NCBI RefSeq assembly: GCF_022921095.1
Contig: NZ_CP095053.1
Location: 2,584,501-2,648,500, forward strand
Source of the DNA: Hymenobacter aerilatus
GTDB lineage: Bacteria; Bacteroidota; Bacteroidia; Cytophagales; Hymenobacteraceae
DNA length: 64,000 bases
Direction: 5' to 3'
Shown here: positions 1 through 7,180 of the stretch, piece by piece
Numbering within the stretch: position 1 is the first letter of the stretch
How the letters are laid out: each line of letters begins with the position of its first letter
Program-made: the position numbers and the translations under genes
The notes under the pieces: model-generated
Told to the model about the DNA's origin: nothing
The model's database searches: none
The model's input: only the letters and a program-made list of their open reading frames with translations

Positions 1-819
1 TTTCAGGAACGCCCGTCGCGGCAACTGTTTACTAAGAAGAACCTACACCGTATAGATCAAGCTCCGGCTCGCCCTACCCTGGCAGATATGGGATTTGAGC
101 GGTATGAGCAGCCCGTAACCCCCGCTCAACTACTCAATAAAAACGACGTAGAGCACTACGACAAAACCCGCAACCGCCTCGCCGACGACCATGGTACTAC
201 CCACCGCTCGGTGCACCTGCGCCACGGCACCCTCAGCGTGCGGCAGCTCATGAGCCAGGCCCAGGAGCTGAACGACAAATTGCTGGACGAGTTGATTTGG
301 CGCGACTACTTTATGATGCTGCTCTGGCACTTCCCCGAAACCGCTGAGGAAAGCTACGACAAGCCGTTTCGGCGCATTGAGTGGCGCAACAACCAAGAGG
401 AGTTTGCGGCGTGGTGCGAGGGGCGCACGGGTTTCCCGCTGGTAGATGCCGGCATGCGCCAGCTCAACCAAACCGGCTGGATGCACAACCGCGCCCGCAT
501 CACCACGGCCAGCTTTCTGATTAAAGATTTGCTGATTGACTGGAAATGGGGCGAGCAATATTTTGCCGACAAGCTCATCGATTACGACATGAGCAACAAC
601 ATCGGCAACTGGCAGTGGACGGCCGGCACCGGCGTGGTGTCGGCTCCCTGGTTTCGCATCTTCAGCCCCGAGAGTCAGCTCCAGAAATACGACCCCAAGC
701 TGGAGTACGTGAAGGCCTGGATTCCGGAGTTTGGCACCGACGCCTACCCCCAGCCGATAGTCGACCACAAGGAGGCGCGCCAGCGTGCGTTGGATGCCTT
801 TCGCGCCGCCCGTAAATAG
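1..819 (+). CDS. phr: Deoxyribodipyrimidine photolyase, 3' part (truncated by window start)
   Basis: Light-driven DNA repair flavoprotein (class I photolyase/cryptochrome family). The reading frame is open from base 1, so the N-terminal antenna domain lies outside the window and the ATG at 88 is internal. The visible part is the helical FAD-binding catalytic domain. It includes WRDYFMMLLW, the TGFPLVDAGMRQL segment, GWMHNRAR, the SNNIGNWQW stretch that lines the FAD and substrate pocket, and FRIFSP near the C-terminus. Those blocks are diagnostic of the family. They do not separate a CPD photolyase from a cryptochrome-like relative. A TetR-like regulator gene follows after 44 bases on the same strand. 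Confidence 0.95.
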   Translation, partial: FQERPSRQLFTKKNLHRIDQAPARPTLADMGFERYEQPVTPAQLLNKNDVEHYDKTRNRLADDHGTTHRSVHLRHGTLSVRQLMSQAQELNDKLLDELIWRDYFMMLLWHFPETAEESYDKPFRRIEWRNNQEEFAAWCEGRTGFPLVDAGMRQLNQTGWMHNRARITTASFLIKDLLIDWKWGEQYFADKLIDYDMSNNIGNWQWTAGTGVVSAPWFRIFSPESQLQKYDPKLEYVKAWIPEFGTDAYPQPIVDHKEARQRALDAFRAARK

Positions 820-863
820 GCTTTTTGCGGCAACTTAAACCCTTGCTCAACGGTTATACTCTC

Positions 864-1496
864 ATGGAAAAGGAAGCTATCAAACTCGCTTATCTCGACT
901 ACGTGCTGCGCAAAGGCCAGCCGCCGGTTTCGGTCTACAAGCTCATGCACAAGTTGGGCAGCACTGAAGCCGAGTTCTACCAGCACTATGCCACCTTTGC
1001 GGCCATCGACCGCGAGATTTGGGCTGACTTTGGACGCGATGCTCGTGCTCGTGCCGCCGAGGAACCGGTATGGGAGCAATACGGCGCCCGCGAAAAGCTG
1101 CTGGGTTTCTACTACACCTTGCTGGAAATTTTGAAACAAAACCGCAGTTACGCGCTGTGGTCGTTGCGCTATTCACTTTCCAAAATGCCGGGCATGACGC
1201 CGCGTATTCTGGACGATTTCCGCCAGGGTTTCGAGCAGTTTGTGGCCGATATCCTGCGCGATGGTCGTCGCACTGAGGAAGTGGCCTCTCGCCCCATGAT
1301 TCAGGAGAAATACCCACGTGCTTTCTGGCAGCAGATGCTATTTGTGCTGGGCTTTTTCGCTAAAGACGACTCTCTGGGTTTCGAGCGCACCGATGCTGCT
1401 ATCGAAAAAGCTGTTACGCTGAGCTTTGACTTGGTAGGCCGCAACACACTGGACTCAGCCGTGGATTTTGTGCGGTTTCTGGTGCAGAGCCGTTAG
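864..1496 (+). CDS. TetR-like transcriptional regulator
   Basis: Predicted cytoplasmic protein of 210 residues. The N-terminus (about residues 1-45, with PPVSVYKLMHKLG and EFYQHY) fits the TetR helix-turn-helix, in which the FY residues end the recognition helix. The rest is an all-helical ligand or dimerisation domain. I chose ATG 864 over the upstream in-frame start at 825, because MEKEAIKLAYLDYVLRKG is where the conserved helix begins. The next gene on the strand is an ABC1/UbiB-like kinase, and the two are probably functionally linked. The ligand is unknown. The HTH is recognisable but weak, so the family call is likely rather than certain. Confidence 0.75.
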   Translation: MEKEAIKLAYLDYVLRKGQPPVSVYKLMHKLGSTEAEFYQHYATFAAIDREIWADFGRDARARAAEEPVWEQYGAREKLLGFYYTLLEILKQNRSYALWSLRYSLSKMPGMTPRILDDFRQGFEQFVADILRDGRRTEEVASRPMIQEKYPRAFWQQMLFVLGFFAKDDSLGFERTDAAIEKAVTLSFDLVGRNTLDSAVDFVRFLVQSR

Positions 1497-1520
1497 GATT
1501 GCGCTTTCCCGAAGGACTGT

Positions 1521-1609
1521 CCTGCTGAACAGAGTCGAAGCCTCTCGCGTGCTGATGCTAGATAATATCCAACGTCAGCACGCGAGAGGCTTCGACTCTG
1601 TTCAGCAGG
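1521..1609. repeat. Perfect 35-bp inverted repeat (family C)
   Basis: The arms 1521-1555 and 1575-1609 are exact reverse complements around a 19-base loop. The arm begins CCTGCTGAACAGAGTCGAAG. A degenerate single-arm relic of the same sequence (tgctgag...gtcgaagcct) is visible near 62595-62615. The element sits between the regulator gene and the ABC1 kinase gene. It would form a very stable RNA hairpin but has no downstream U-run. Confidence 0.9.
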
Positions 1610-1634
1610 ATGGTCTGCAATATTATTCCACCCC

Positions 1635-2942
1635 ATGCCAGATTCCCCTAAGCCGCTCGTTTCCCTACCCACCACCAAGGTTGCCCGTGCTGCCCGTTTC
1701 GCCAAAACCGGTTTGAATGTGGGCGCTAACTACGTGAAGCATTATGCCAAGCGGGCGGTGGGCGCCGAAAGCACTACCGCCGACCTGCACCAGGCCAATG
1801 CCGAGGAACTGTACGGCGCGCTAAGCGAAATGAAAGGCTCGGTGCTGAAGGTGGCGCAAATGCTGGCGATGGAGAAGAATATCCTACCGACAGCCTACTC
1901 CGAGCAGTTTGCCCAGGCCCAGTACCAAACGCCGCCGTTGTCGGGGCCGCTGATTGTGAAGGCGTTTCGCGACGCATTTGGCAAGTCGCCTTTCGACTTG
2001 TTTGATACGTTTGACTTGAATGCCCGGCAGGCAGCCAGCATCGGGCAAGTGCACTTTGCTGAAAAGGAGGACAAAGCCTTAGCAGTGAAGGTGCAATACC
2101 CCGGCGTGGCCGACAGTATCCGCTCCGATATTCGGATGGTGAAGCCCGTGGCTTTGCGCGTACTAGGGCTAGACGAGACGCAGATGCGGCCTTATCTGGA
2201 GGAAGTGGAAACCCGCCTGCTGGAGGAAACCGACTATCAGTTGGAACTGCGCCGCGGACAGGAAATTGCGGCTCAGTGTGGGCACATTCCGCATCTGCGT
2301 TTTCCGGCCTACTACCCTACCCTCTCGGCCGCCCGCATTCTTACGATGGACTGGCTGCCGGGCCAACACCTCAAGGAATTCTTGGCAACCAACCCCACTC
2401 AGGCTGTGCGCAACCAGTTGGGTCAGGCCCTATGGGACTTCTATGCCTTTCAGATGCACACGTTGCGCCAGGTGCACGCCGACCCGCACCCCGGCAACTT
2501 CCTGCTCGATGCCACCAACGGTGGCACACTAGGCGTGCTGGATTTTGGCTGCGTGAAGAATATTCCGGCCGATTTCTACCAGTTGTTTTTCGCTCTGCTC
2601 GACCCCGCCGTACTAGCCGACGACGCCCGCCTTGCGGAGTTGCTTACCCAATTGGAAGTCCTTCGGCCTGATGATGCCCCTACCCTACGTGACCTGTACC
2701 TGCGCACACTGCGCATTTCGCTGGAGCTGGTGGCGCGGCCTTTTCACCAGCCGGTGTTCAACTTCGGTGACCCAGCGTACATGCAAGCTGTGTATGCCCT
2801 CGGCGACGACCTGATGCAGGAGCCTGAGTTGCGGAAGCAGCGCGAGCCACGCGGCTCCCGGCACTTCATCTACGTCAATCGCACCTATGTAGGGCTCTAC
2901 GCTTTACTAGCTGAGCTGGGCGCTGAGGTAAAAACCAGCTAG
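1635..2942 (+). CDS. ABC1/AarF (UbiB-like) atypical kinase
   Basis: Protein of 435 residues in the ABC1/AarF/UbiB family of atypical protein-kinase-like ATPases, linked in other bacteria to isoprenoid-quinone metabolism. The N-terminal signature helix MKGSVLKVAQMLAME corresponds to the KxGQ region, with A in place of the usual G. It is followed by AASIGQVHFA (the A-rich nucleotide loop), the AVKVQYPG lysine, the catalytic loop HADPHPGNFLL and the metal-binding LGVLDFGCVK. All core ADCK motifs are present, so it is probably active. The start at 1635 lies just downstream of the 35-bp inverted repeat. The substrate cannot be inferred from the sequence. Confidence 0.92.
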   Translation: MPDSPKPLVSLPTTKVARAARFAKTGLNVGANYVKHYAKRAVGAESTTADLHQANAEELYGALSEMKGSVLKVAQMLAMEKNILPTAYSEQFAQAQYQTPPLSGPLIVKAFRDAFGKSPFDLFDTFDLNARQAASIGQVHFAEKEDKALAVKVQYPGVADSIRSDIRMVKPVALRVLGLDETQMRPYLEEVETRLLEETDYQLELRRGQEIAAQCGHIPHLRFPAYYPTLSAARILTMDWLPGQHLKEFLATNPTQAVRNQLGQALWDFYAFQMHTLRQVHADPHPGNFLLDATNGGTLGVLDFGCVKNIPADFYQLFFALLDPAVLADDARLAELLTQLEVLRPDDAPTLRDLYLRTLRISLELVARPFHQPVFNFGDPAYMQAVYALGDDLMQEPELRKQREPRGSRHFIYVNRTYVGLYALLAELGAEVKTS

Positions 2943-3011
2943 GGGCGCGTTGTACGCGCCTGTCGTACAATGGCAGCACCTCATCTTTCTCCCCTCCAAC
3001 CCTCTTATTTC

Positions 3012-3866
3012 ATGAAAAAACTTCTAACTCTCTGCCTGCTGCTGTTAGTCACTCTCCCATTTGCTTCGGCTCAAATGACGATGAGTTGCTGCGCCAAACC
3101 CGCTGCCGCCACCGAAGCTTTTGCCATGCTCGCCAATGATGACGCCTTCGTGGGCGGCCACGATGCCCCCCTACCCTATACCTACCAGGGCGCTGGCAAC
3201 ATGGTTTCCTACCCTACCCCCGATGGCAAAACGGCGAAAGCCTTTATGCTTAAAAGCACTACTCCTTCCACTAAGTATCTTTTCGTGATTCATGAGTGGT
3301 GGGGCCTGAATGACTACATCAAGCGCGAGGCAGCGGGCTTTGCGCGGGAGCTGCCCGGCGTCAACATCGTTGCCCTCGACCTCTACGATGGGCAGATAGC
3401 CACCGCACCCGCCGAGGCCGGCAAGATCATGCAGAGCGTGCAAACCAGCCGGGCCGAGGCCATTATTAAAGGTGCTATGCAATACGCTGGTTCTAAGGCG
3501 CAGATTGCTAGCATTGGTTGGTGCTTCGGCGGAGGCTGGTCGCTGCAAACGGCGCTGCTGGCCGGCAAGCAGGCCGTAGGCTGCGTGATGTACTATGGCA
3601 TGCCGGAAAAAGACGTAGCCCGCCTAAAAACGCTGAACACCGATGTGCTGGGCATCTTTGCGCTTCAGGACAAGTCGATTTCACCCACTGTAGTGGCCCA
3701 GTTCCAGAAAGACATGGCCGCCGCCGGTAAAAAGCTGACGGTGAAAAACTACGACGCTGTGCACGCCTTTGCCAACCCCAGCAACCCCAACTACAACAAA
3801 ACCTACGCCGACGAAGCCCACGAGTTGGCCGTGGCGTATTTGAAAAAAAGCTTCAAGTTGAAGTAG
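3012..3866 (+). CDS. Secreted dienelactone hydrolase family protein
   Basis: Alpha/beta hydrolase of 284 residues. The start at 3012 gives a clean signal peptide (MKKLLTLCLLLLVTLPFASA), so I prefer it to the in-frame ATG at 2970. The DLH catalytic triad is recognisable: a Cys nucleophile in GWCFGGGW, an Asp in ALQDKSI and a His in AVHAFANP. HEWWGLNDYIKREA near the N-terminus is typical of the family. The physiological substrate is unknown, because members hydrolyse varied esters and lactones. A large hairpin follows at 3892-4004 and probably ends transcription against the convergent hydroxylase gene. Confidence 0.92.
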   Translation: MKKLLTLCLLLLVTLPFASAQMTMSCCAKPAAATEAFAMLANDDAFVGGHDAPLPYTYQGAGNMVSYPTPDGKTAKAFMLKSTTPSTKYLFVIHEWWGLNDYIKREAAGFARELPGVNIVALDLYDGQIATAPAEAGKIMQSVQTSRAEAIIKGAMQYAGSKAQIASIGWCFGGGWSLQTALLAGKQAVGCVMYYGMPEKDVARLKTLNTDVLGIFALQDKSISPTVVAQFQKDMAAAGKKLTVKNYDAVHAFANPSNPNYNKTYADEAHELAVAYLKKSFKLK

Positions 3867-3891
3867 TATAGTTAGAAAGGCACAGACGCGC

Positions 3892-4004
3892 AAAGCCCTG
3901 TCATTCTGCGCTGGCGAAGAACCTGCTCACACTAGAACAAGACGTTGCTACATCAATCGTTCAAGTGTGAGCAGATCCTTCGCCAGGCAGAATGACAGGG
4001 CTTT
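3892..4004. repeat. Long inverted repeat (family A, divergent copy), likely bidirectional terminator
   Basis: The arms of about 40 bp (3892-3933 and 3965-4004) pair with few mismatches. Each ends in a short A/T run suitable for termination in either direction. The arm (GTCATTCTGC...GGCGAAG) is a diverged version of the GTCATCCTGAGC repeat seen elsewhere in the window. The element lies exactly between two convergent genes. Confidence 0.85.
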
Positions 4005-4026
4005 TTCTCTGACAACTACCTCCCCC

Positions 4027-4758
4027 CTACCGCACCGCCAATTGCCAGTTGCTGGCCAGCAAGGCCGCCAAATCGGCTACGCTTTCGGTTAGCTGCTCCC
4101 AAGAATTGAGCGCAAAGTATTGGTCCTGATAGTGCGCCTCAGAATAGGGCGTGTGCAGCACCGTAGCCAGATCAAACGGGTGGCGCACATCGGTGCTGTT
4201 CAACCAGTGGTGAATTTCACCCGCTGACGACAGCAAACCCGCTCCGTAGATGCGTGTGCTGCCGCCTTCCGTCACAAGCCCAAACTGTACGGTGAAGCCG
4301 TAGAGCCGCTCCAGTTTTTGCAGTGCTACTGTATCGTGCAAATGCTGACCAGCTACCCTACCCAAAAAGTGCAGAAAATCGGCGAAGGCGTGATCCATTA
4401 ATAGGGGCAAGTGGCCAAAGGCGCAGTGGAATAAGTCAGGCTCCTCGATGAAATCGAATTGCTGCATAGACCGAATCCAGGTGGTAACCGGGAATTTGCG
4501 GTCGGCGAGCAGACCGAAGAAGGTAGCGTCATCCAGCTCACCATCTACGGGCGCAATTTCCCAACCAGTACGCCGCCGTAGTCGCTCATTTACTTCCTCA
4601 AATCGAGGAATACCAGTACGCTGAAAACCAATCTGTTGCAGACCTTGCACGAATGCCGTGGCCGCACGTTTGTGTAGCAGCGCCGTTTGACGGTCAAACA
4701 AAACCTTCCAGACCAGTTGGTCCTGGGTAGTGTAGTGATGGTAGTGTTGCGTATCCAT
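4027..4758 (-). CDS. phhA: Aromatic amino acid hydroxylase (phenylalanine 4-monooxygenase-like)
   Basis: Protein of 243 residues matching the monomeric bacterial pterin-dependent aromatic amino acid hydroxylases, which convert Phe to Tyr. The metal-site block PDLFHCAFGHLPLL carries His111 and His116, the two His iron ligands. RIYGAGLLSS after residue 168 is also typical. Two deviations are visible in the DNA. The residue after the first His is Cys112, where Glu or Asp is usual. The third ligand block reads YGFTVQFG, with Gln158 where the family has the iron-binding Glu (usually YWFTVEFG). Activity or specificity may therefore differ. Starts at 4770 (MSKAMDTQ) or 4830 are possible, but 4830 would place the terminator hairpin inside the coding region. 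It is transcribed alone behind an attenuator. Confidence 0.85.
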   Translation of the reverse strand: MDTQHYHHYTTQDQLVWKVLFDRQTALLHKRAATAFVQGLQQIGFQRTGIPRFEEVNERLRRRTGWEIAPVDGELDDATFFGLLADRKFPVTTWIRSMQQFDFIEEPDLFHCAFGHLPLLMDHAFADFLHFLGRVAGQHLHDTVALQKLERLYGFTVQFGLVTEGGSTRIYGAGLLSSAGEIHHWLNSTDVRHPFDLATVLHTPYSEAHYQDQYFALNSWEQLTESVADLAALLASNWQLAVR

Positions 4759-4770
4759 AGCTTTTGACAT

Positions 4771-4866
4771 AAAAAAAGCCCGGCCTCCGGGTGGAGTCGG
4801 GCTTTCGTGGTTTACAGCGTTGTACGTCATGGTTTAGCTTCCGTACTGGCAATACCGCCCGACTCC
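4771..4866 (-). promoter_or_regulatory. Transcription attenuator upstream of phhA
   Basis: On the minus strand the terminator stem AAAGCCCG (4798-4805) pairs with CGGGCTTT (4775-4782), with an inner CTCC/GGAG stem and seven U (4771-4777). Upstream, GGAGTCGGGC (4857-4866) is an exact 10-bp complement of GCCCGACTCC (4793-4802) in the terminator 5' arm, so it acts as an antiterminator. Further upstream, TCCGTC (4906-4911) can pair with GACGGA (4864-4869), which overlaps the antiterminator arm. These three mutually exclusive pairings are the classic layout of a leader-peptide attenuator. The anti-antiterminator and antiterminator arms lie inside the leader ORF. Confidence 0.8.
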
Positions 4867-4923
4867 GTCCTCCGCGGGACGAATATTCAGCATGGCAAAG
4901 CACTTGACGGATTGTTGTTGCAT
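4834..4923 (-). CDS. Putative 29-residue leader peptide of phhA
   Basis: Short ORF beginning MQQQSVKCFAML and ending RYCQYGS. It stops six bases before the next ATG and upstream of the terminator hairpin. Its start lies only 7 bases downstream of a -7 box, so the mRNA would be nearly leaderless. It holds one Phe codon (9) and two Tyr codons (24 and 27). It is not a run of one amino acid, so the sensed signal is not obvious. Its position across the RNA pairing arms is the main argument that translation controls the switch. Confidence 0.55.
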   Translation of the reverse strand: MQQQSVKCFAMLNIRPAEDGVGRYCQYGS

Positions 4924-4930
4924 GACAAAA

Positions 4931-4938
4931 CAAATATA
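4931..4938 (-). promoter_or_regulatory. Bacteroidota -7 promoter box for phhA leader
   Basis: TATATTTG on the minus strand fits the TANNTTTG -7 consensus of the Bacteroidota primary sigma factor. It sits in an AT-rich stretch (4924-5060). No clear TTG -33 box is found at the expected 19-base spacing, so the call rests on the -7 element and its position. Confidence 0.5.
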
Positions 4939-5133
4939 GAGAATATTTTGAATTTGATACTTTCGTTTAAAAAAAATATCAAAAAAGTGTCGTAAAATAT
5001 AAAAAATCATTACATAATATTAGTTTTTGATGATATTATTATAACTAAAGGGCGCTTATCTTATCAATTAAGCAACAACCCGTTCAGCTTTACCGATTCT
5101 TTATGTCTCCGTCAAATCCTAGCTCCATGGCAG

Positions 5134-6147
5134 CTATTCCAGCTCCTGCCGCAGGGCATATACCCGGCGCAGGTTGCGGATCAGGCGCGCCGACTCAGCA
5201 AAGTTCAGCGTCTGTGCGCCGTCGGAAGCGGCTTGCTCAGGCTTCTCGTGGGCTTCGTAGATGATACCATCGGCGCCGGCCATCACGCCGGCCAGGGCCA
5301 TATCAGCTACGTAGTCGCGGATACCGATACCATGCGAAGGGTCGACGATGACGGGTAGGTGGGTCTTTTCTTTTAAAATAGGTACGGCGTTCAGGTCCAA
5401 GGTGTTGCGCGAGGCTGTTTCGAACGTGCGGATGCCTCGCTCACAGAGAATCAGCTTTTCGTTGCCACCTGAGAAAACGTATTCGGCCGATGACAGCAAT
5501 TCCTCGATGGTGCCGGAGATACCCCGCTTAATCATCACGGGCTTATCCACACTACCTAGTGCATCGAGCAGGTTGAAATTCTGGGTGTTGCGGGCACCTA
5601 CCTGAAATACGTCCACGTAGTCGTGCATCTCCTCTACCTGCGACACCTGCATTACTTCGGTCACGATTTTGATACCTCGCTCCCGCGCCAGCTGGTGAAA
5701 CAGCTTCAGCCCATCCATACCCAGCCCCCGGAATGAGTAGGGCGAGGAACGCGGCTTGAACACGCCGCCGCGCATGATGCGCACGTCATTCTCAACCAAG
5801 TGCTGCATAATGCTTTCCATCTGCGCCTCGCTCTCGATGCTGCATGGACCGGCTGCCAGCGTGAGGGTGCCTTCACCGATGCGCACACCGTCGCCCAGGT
5901 CGAGGACGGTAGGGCGCACGCGCCATTTGCGCGACACCAGTTTGTAGTCGTCCGACACACGGTGGATGTCTACAATGCCGGGTAGCTGGCCAACACTGCG
6001 AATGTCAAAATCGGCCTTACCGATGCCAATGAGGTAGTGCGCACGCTGCGTAGTCACCTCCGTGACTTTGTAGTTCACCGCTTTGATGCGGTTGATGATG
6101 GCTTCCCGGTTTTCGGGAGAAATGGCGGGTTCTAGTTGAATGAGCAT
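5134..6147 (-). CDS. aroF: 3-deoxy-7-phosphoheptulonate synthase (DAHP synthase, type I-beta)
   Basis: Catalyses the first committed step of the shikimate pathway, from PEP and erythrose-4-phosphate to DAHP. The protein has 337 residues. An N-terminal ferredoxin-like regulatory domain (about 1-70, MLIQLEPAISPENREAI) precedes a TIM barrel with LAAGPCSIES, RGGVFKPRSSPYSF, QVGARNTQN, MIKRG and IVDPSHGIG. This layout matches the Thermotoga-type I-beta enzymes, where the extra domain mediates Tyr/Phe feedback. I chose the start at 6147 because codons further upstream (6165 and beyond) are made of an inverted repeat. It is the last gene of the trp transcription unit, supplying precursor for chorismate. 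Confidence 0.93.
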   Translation of the reverse strand: MLIQLEPAISPENREAIINRIKAVNYKVTEVTTQRAHYLIGIGKADFDIRSVGQLPGIVDIHRVSDDYKLVSRKWRVRPTVLDLGDGVRIGEGTLTLAAGPCSIESEAQMESIMQHLVENDVRIMRGGVFKPRSSPYSFRGLGMDGLKLFHQLARERGIKIVTEVMQVSQVEEMHDYVDVFQVGARNTQNFNLLDALGSVDKPVMIKRGISGTIEELLSSAEYVFSGGNEKLILCERGIRTFETASRNTLDLNAVPILKEKTHLPVIVDPSHGIGIRDYVADMALAGVMAGADGIIYEAHEKPEQAASDGAQTLNFAESARLIRNLRRVYALRQELE

Positions 6148-6160
6148 GAGGTAGCTTTTT

Positions 6161-6259
6161 GTCATCCTGAGCTTGCGCAGGACCTTCTCACGCGTGAACG
6201 ACAAGCGTCACAACGATTCGTTCTCGCGTGAGAAGGCCCTGCGCAAGCTCAGGATGACA
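6161..6259. repeat. Inverted repeat, family A (between trpA and aroF)
   Basis: The arms start GTCATCCTGAGCTTGCGCAG (6161) and end with its complement at 6259, with a loop of about 30 bases holding GAACGA and ATTCGTTC. It lies 13 bases from the aroF start and overlaps possible upstream start codons. The large hairpin may attenuate or stabilise the operon mRNA. Confidence 0.9.
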
Positions 6260-6281
6260 GTACTTTAGGGTAGCTATTAAA

Positions 6282-7064
6282 TCAATTCAGTACCGATTGT
6301 ACAAATTGGCGGGCGGCGGCGGGGGCGTCTTCAGCACCATCCATTGCCTTGATCAGAGCTGAGCCGATGATGGCGCCTTCGGCATGCTGGCAGGCGCGGT
6401 CGAAGGATTGCTTGTCGCCGATGCCGAAGCCAATCAGACGCGGATTGCGCAAGTTCATACCCTCGATGCGTTGGAAGTAGGCTTCCTGCGCGTTGGCGTC
6501 TTGGCCGGTTTGACTGCCCGTAGTGCCAGGACCCGATACGAGGTAGAGAAAGGAATCCGTCAGCTCGTCGATGCGGTGGATGCGCTCGGGCGCAGTTTGG
6601 GGCGTGATGAGGAATACCGGCCGCAGATTGTAGCGGCGAAAGGTTTCCTGGTATTCCTCCACGTAATCGTCGAGGGGTAGGTCGGGTAGGATCACACCAT
6701 CCACACCGGCTTCGGCGGCTTCGCGGCAGAAGTTCTCTACCCCAAACTGCATCACCGGATTGAGGTAGCCCATCAGCAGAATGGGCGCGTCGGGCACACG
6801 CTGACGCACGCCCTGCAGCTGACGAAACAGCACGCGCATGTTCATCCCGTTTTGCAGGGCCACCGTGCCGCTGTGCTGTATCACCGGCCCATCAGCCAGC
6901 GGATCGGAAAACGGCATTCCGATTTCCACGAGGTCGGCACCAGCCTGGGTGACAGCTTCAATGAGTGGCACCGTGGAGTCGAGTGTAGGGTAACCGGCCG
7001 TGAAGTAGATGTTGAGCAGGTTTTTCTTTTTCTGCTCGAAGGTAGATTTGATACGGTCTTTCAT
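6282..7064 (-). CDS. trpA: Tryptophan synthase alpha chain
   Basis: Cleaves indole-3-glycerol phosphate to indole and glyceraldehyde-3-phosphate. The 260 residues form a TIM barrel of normal length. The catalytic Glu lies in VEIGMPFSDP and the catalytic Asp in SDPLADGPVIQ. Also visible are LMGYLNPVMQFG, GVILPDLPLDD, VSGPGTTGSQTG (where many enzymes have SxxGVTG) and the phosphate-binding GFGIGDK. It follows trpB, separated by a family A inverted repeat, and is followed by aroF across a second copy. It works in complex with TrpB. Confidence 0.97.
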   Translation of the reverse strand: MKDRIKSTFEQKKKNLLNIYFTAGYPTLDSTVPLIEAVTQAGADLVEIGMPFSDPLADGPVIQHSGTVALQNGMNMRVLFRQLQGVRQRVPDAPILLMGYLNPVMQFGVENFCREAAEAGVDGVILPDLPLDDYVEEYQETFRRYNLRPVFLITPQTAPERIHRIDELTDSFLYLVSGPGTTGSQTGQDANAQEAYFQRIEGMNLRNPRLIGFGIGDKQSFDRACQHAEGAIIGSALIKAMDGAEDAPAAARQFVQSVLN

Positions 7065-7073
7065 GAAAATTAT

Positions 7074-7178
7074 CGTTTGTCATCCTGAGCTTGCGAAGGA
7101 TCTTCTCACACCAGAACAACTTGAATGGAGTTACTATCTCGCGTAATAAGGTCCTTCGCAAGCTCAGGATGACAAACG
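7074..7178. repeat. Inverted repeat, family A (between trpB and trpA)
   Basis: The outer arms cgtttgtcat/atgacaaacg flank the GTCATCCTGAGCTTGCGAAG arms, with a central loop of about 35 bases. It fills almost the whole trpB-trpA gap and ends 3 bases from the trpB stop codon. This spacer is unusual, because the two subunit genes are normally adjacent or overlapping. Confidence 0.9.
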
Positions 7179-7180
7179 TT

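Noticed and set aside
130..768. 212-codon minus-strand frame opposite the photolyase gene
   Set aside because: The plus-strand frame carries clear photolyase motifs. The opposite frame is its shadow.
4771..4830. phhA translation from the ATG at 4830
   Set aside because: It would place the terminator stem and U-run inside the coding sequence and add residues unrelated to the family. Kept only as an alternative.
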